Source: Lysinibacillus sp. B2A1 (GTDB taxonomy: Bacteria; Bacillota; Bacilli; Bacillales_A; Planococcaceae). From it: DNA of 64,000 nt. The position numbers and the translations under genes were made by a program. The stretch covers positions 5,196,001 through 5,260,000 of the forward strand of contig CP027224.1 in NCBI GenBank assembly GCA_002973635.1, read 5' to 3'. Each line of letters starts with the position of its first letter. Positions within the stretch are counted from its first letter, which is position 1. Shown here piece by piece: positions 62,497 through 64,000 of this stretch. Below the pieces are notes generated by a model. It did no database searches. It was not told the origin of the DNA and worked only from the letters and a program-made list of their open reading frames with translations.

Positions 62497-62576
62497 GGGT
62501 ACAATTGAGTTGTACAGGGTATAATTAAGTTGTACAGGGTACAGTTGAGTTGTGTAGGGTACAATTAAGTTGTGTA
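62497..62576. repeat. Four tandem 20-bp units downstream of glmS
   Basis: Units at 62497, 62517, 62537 and 62557, each GGGTAYARTTRAGTTGTRYA with one to four differences. Units 1 and 2 contain nearly palindromic GTACAA-TTGAG-TTGTAC. Located 33 bp past the glmS stop. Confidence 0.8.
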
Positions 62577-62608
62577 CACACAAACACATTATTAAAAGAC
62601 AAACAACC

Positions 62609-64000
62609 TTACTCCACAGTCACCGATTTAGCCAAGTTACGTGGTTTATCGACATCGCAACGGCGGTGTAGTGCTGCATAGTAGCTAATTAATTGTAATG
62701 GCACTACAGAAACAAGTGGTGTTAGTAATTCGTGGACATGTGGAATTACTAAGCGATCACCTTCTTCATCAACGCCAGCCATTGCGATAATGCATGGATA
62801 TGCTCCACGGGCAGCTACTTCTTTCACATTACCACGAATATTTAGCGCTACAGCTTCCTGAGTAACAAGAGCGAATACGGGTGTACCTTCTTCGATTAAG
62901 GCAATTGTTCCGTGCTTAAGTTCTCCACCAGCGAAACCTTCTGCCTGGATGTAAGAAATTTCTTTTAGCTTTAGGGCACCTTCGAGACTTACATAGAAAT
63001 CGATGTTACGACCTATGAAGAATGCGTTGCGTGCAATTTTTAAATAGTCTTCTGCGATATCTTCTAAAACATCTTTAGAATCGATAATTGTTTGGATACC
63101 GTTTGCGGCAATTGCAAGCTCCTGTTTTAAATCGAATTCTAAGCCTTTGCCGTTTGCCCTAGCTGTTACATAGGCTGCTAAAGCAAGAACAGCTACTTGT
63201 GCTACATACGCTTTTGTTGAGGCTACCGCAATTTCTGGACCTGCATGTAATAACAATGTATGATCTGCTTCACGTGATAGTGTGGAGCCAGGTACATTTG
63301 TAATCGTTAATGTTGGATAGCCAAGCTCTTTAATTTTCACAAGCACTTGACGGCTGTCTGCTGTTTCACCTGATTGTGTAATAAAGATAAACAATGGTTT
63401 CTCAGATAATAGAGGCATATTGTAGCCAAATTCACTAGAAATATGAACTTCTACTGGGATACCCGCCATTTTTTCGAAATATTGTTTACCGATGAGACCT
63501 GCATGATAGCTTGTGCCCGCCGCAATAATATATAAACGCTCTGCTGCTCTTAATGCTTCTAAAATCTCCGCGTCGATTGTTAATTCGCCATTTTCACCTT
63601 CGTAAGCTTGAATAATTTTACGAATAACAGTTGGCTGCTCATCCATTTCTTTTAGCATGTAGTGAGGATAAGTACCTTTTTCAATGTCGCTCATATCAAG
63701 CTCCGCAGTATATGGTGCACGTTCTACTACAGAACCATCTAATTTTGTAATTTCCACACTAGCCTTGTGTACAATAACAACCTCTTTGTCATGTAACTCC
63801 ACATATTGATCTGTAACTTGTAGCATAGCCATAGCATCCGAAGCAACAACATTGAAGCCTTCACCAACTCCGACTAAAAGTGGTGATTTATTTTTCGCTA
63901 CAAAGATTGTATCTGCCGCTTCTGCATCTAAAAGTGCAAGTGCATATGAGCCATGTAATAGAGATAAAGTTTTACGGAAAGCGTCTGCTGTGCTAAGACC
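62609..64000 (-). CDS. glmS: Glutamine--fructose-6-phosphate aminotransferase, C-terminal part
   Basis: The frame is open to the window edge, so the 5' end with the glutaminase Cys, and any glmS ribozyme, lie outside. Visible are the end of the glutaminase domain ([20 protein letters not shown]), then two SIS sugar-isomerase domains: [20 protein letters not shown] with [20 protein letters not shown], and [20 protein letters not shown]. The end [13 protein letters not shown] is invariant in GlmS. It makes glucosamine-6-phosphate for the cell wall. Confidence 0.95.
   Translation of the reverse strand, partial: GLSTADAFRKTLSLLHGSYALALLDAEAADTIFVAKNKSPLLVGVGEGFNVVASDAMAMLQVTDQYVELHDKEVVIVHKASVEITKLDGSVVERAPYTAELDMSDIEKGTYPHYMLKEMDEQPTVIRKIIQAYEGENGELTIDAEILEALRAAERLYIIAAGTSYHAGLIGKQYFEKMAGIPVEVHISSEFGYNMPLLSEKPLFIFITQSGETADSRQVLVKIKELGYPTLTITNVPGSTLSREADHTLLLHAGPEIAVASTKAYVAQVAVLALAAYVTARANGKGLEFDLKQELAIAANGIQTIIDSKDVLEDIAEDYLKIARNAFFIGRNIDFYVSLEGALKLKEISYIQAEGFAGGELKHGTIALIEEGTPVFALVTQEAVALNIRGNVKEVAARGAYPCIIAMAGVDEEGDRLVIPHVHELLTPLVSVVPLQLISYYAALHRRCDVDKPRNLAKSVTVE

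Noticed and set aside
62497..62576. CRISPR array
   Set aside because: The 20-bp units are directly adjacent with no unique spacers, and no cas gene is in the window.
63833..64000. glmS ribozyme
   Set aside because: This part is still glmS coding sequence. The ribozyme would lie upstream of the gene, outside the window.

Overview
The window looks like chromosome of a low-GC, endospore-forming Bacillales bacterium, most likely Lysinibacillus or a close relative. Supporting evidence is the GerA-type germinant-receptor operon, the spore protein Tlp, AT-rich intergenic DNA with strong GGAGG ribosome sites, and glmS at the right edge. No rRNA or tRNA gene was seen. The species call is inference.

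Layout. 1-7 kb: a quinone/electrophile-stress operon (FMN reductase, ring-cleaving dioxygenase, flavin reductase) behind a palindromic operator, then a graveyard of broken genes (IS1595 transposase tail, YunG, SUKH immunity protein, beta-lactamase-like hydrolase) around a cupin and an SRPBCC gene. 7-17 kb: YitT, a D-Ala-D-Ala ligase with its MocR regulator, a YthPQ-like ABC exporter, and a duplicated GntR/ATPase/permease module in which each copy has lost a different gene. 17.5-26.9 kb: two 1799-bp IS110-family elements in inverted orientation bound 5.8 kb holding an acetyltransferase, an ECF sigma/anti-sigma pair, an ISL3 element inside another acetyltransferase gene, and tlp. 27-33 kb: a TraB/GumN protein and the germination operon (A, C, small membrane protein, B). 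33-43 kb: regulators (AraC, MerR, LysR, Crp/Fnr) beside a multidrug ABC exporter, a nitroreductase, an EamA transporter and a peroxiredoxin. 43.9-50.8 kb: an iron/siderophore region with two binding lipoproteins, a Btr-like sensor-regulator, a ferredoxin-NADP reductase and Fur-box palindromes, followed by trhO. 51-56 kb: an AlkX/YcaQ-like glycosylase, an MFS pump with divergent LysR, and a Tn7-like tnsA/tnsB relic. 56.8-62 kb: a two-component system with a three-gene ABC transporter and a CPBP protease gene between direct repeats. 62.5-64 kb: a tandem repeat and the 3' part of glmS.

How it works together. Most intact genes are sensing and defence functions: quinone detoxification, multidrug and peptide export, peroxide and nitro-compound reduction, and iron capture. 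They sit beside mobile elements and many decayed genes, so this is an accessory region with rapid turnover. The most interesting signals are: the IS110 pair, inserted at the same Shine-Dalgarno-like octamer and carrying a 402-bp non-coding end that repeats 10 nt of the element's own terminus (a candidate bridge RNA); two repeat families whose stem arms vary together; the duplicated exporter with complementary gene loss; and the direct repeats bracketing the CPBP gene.
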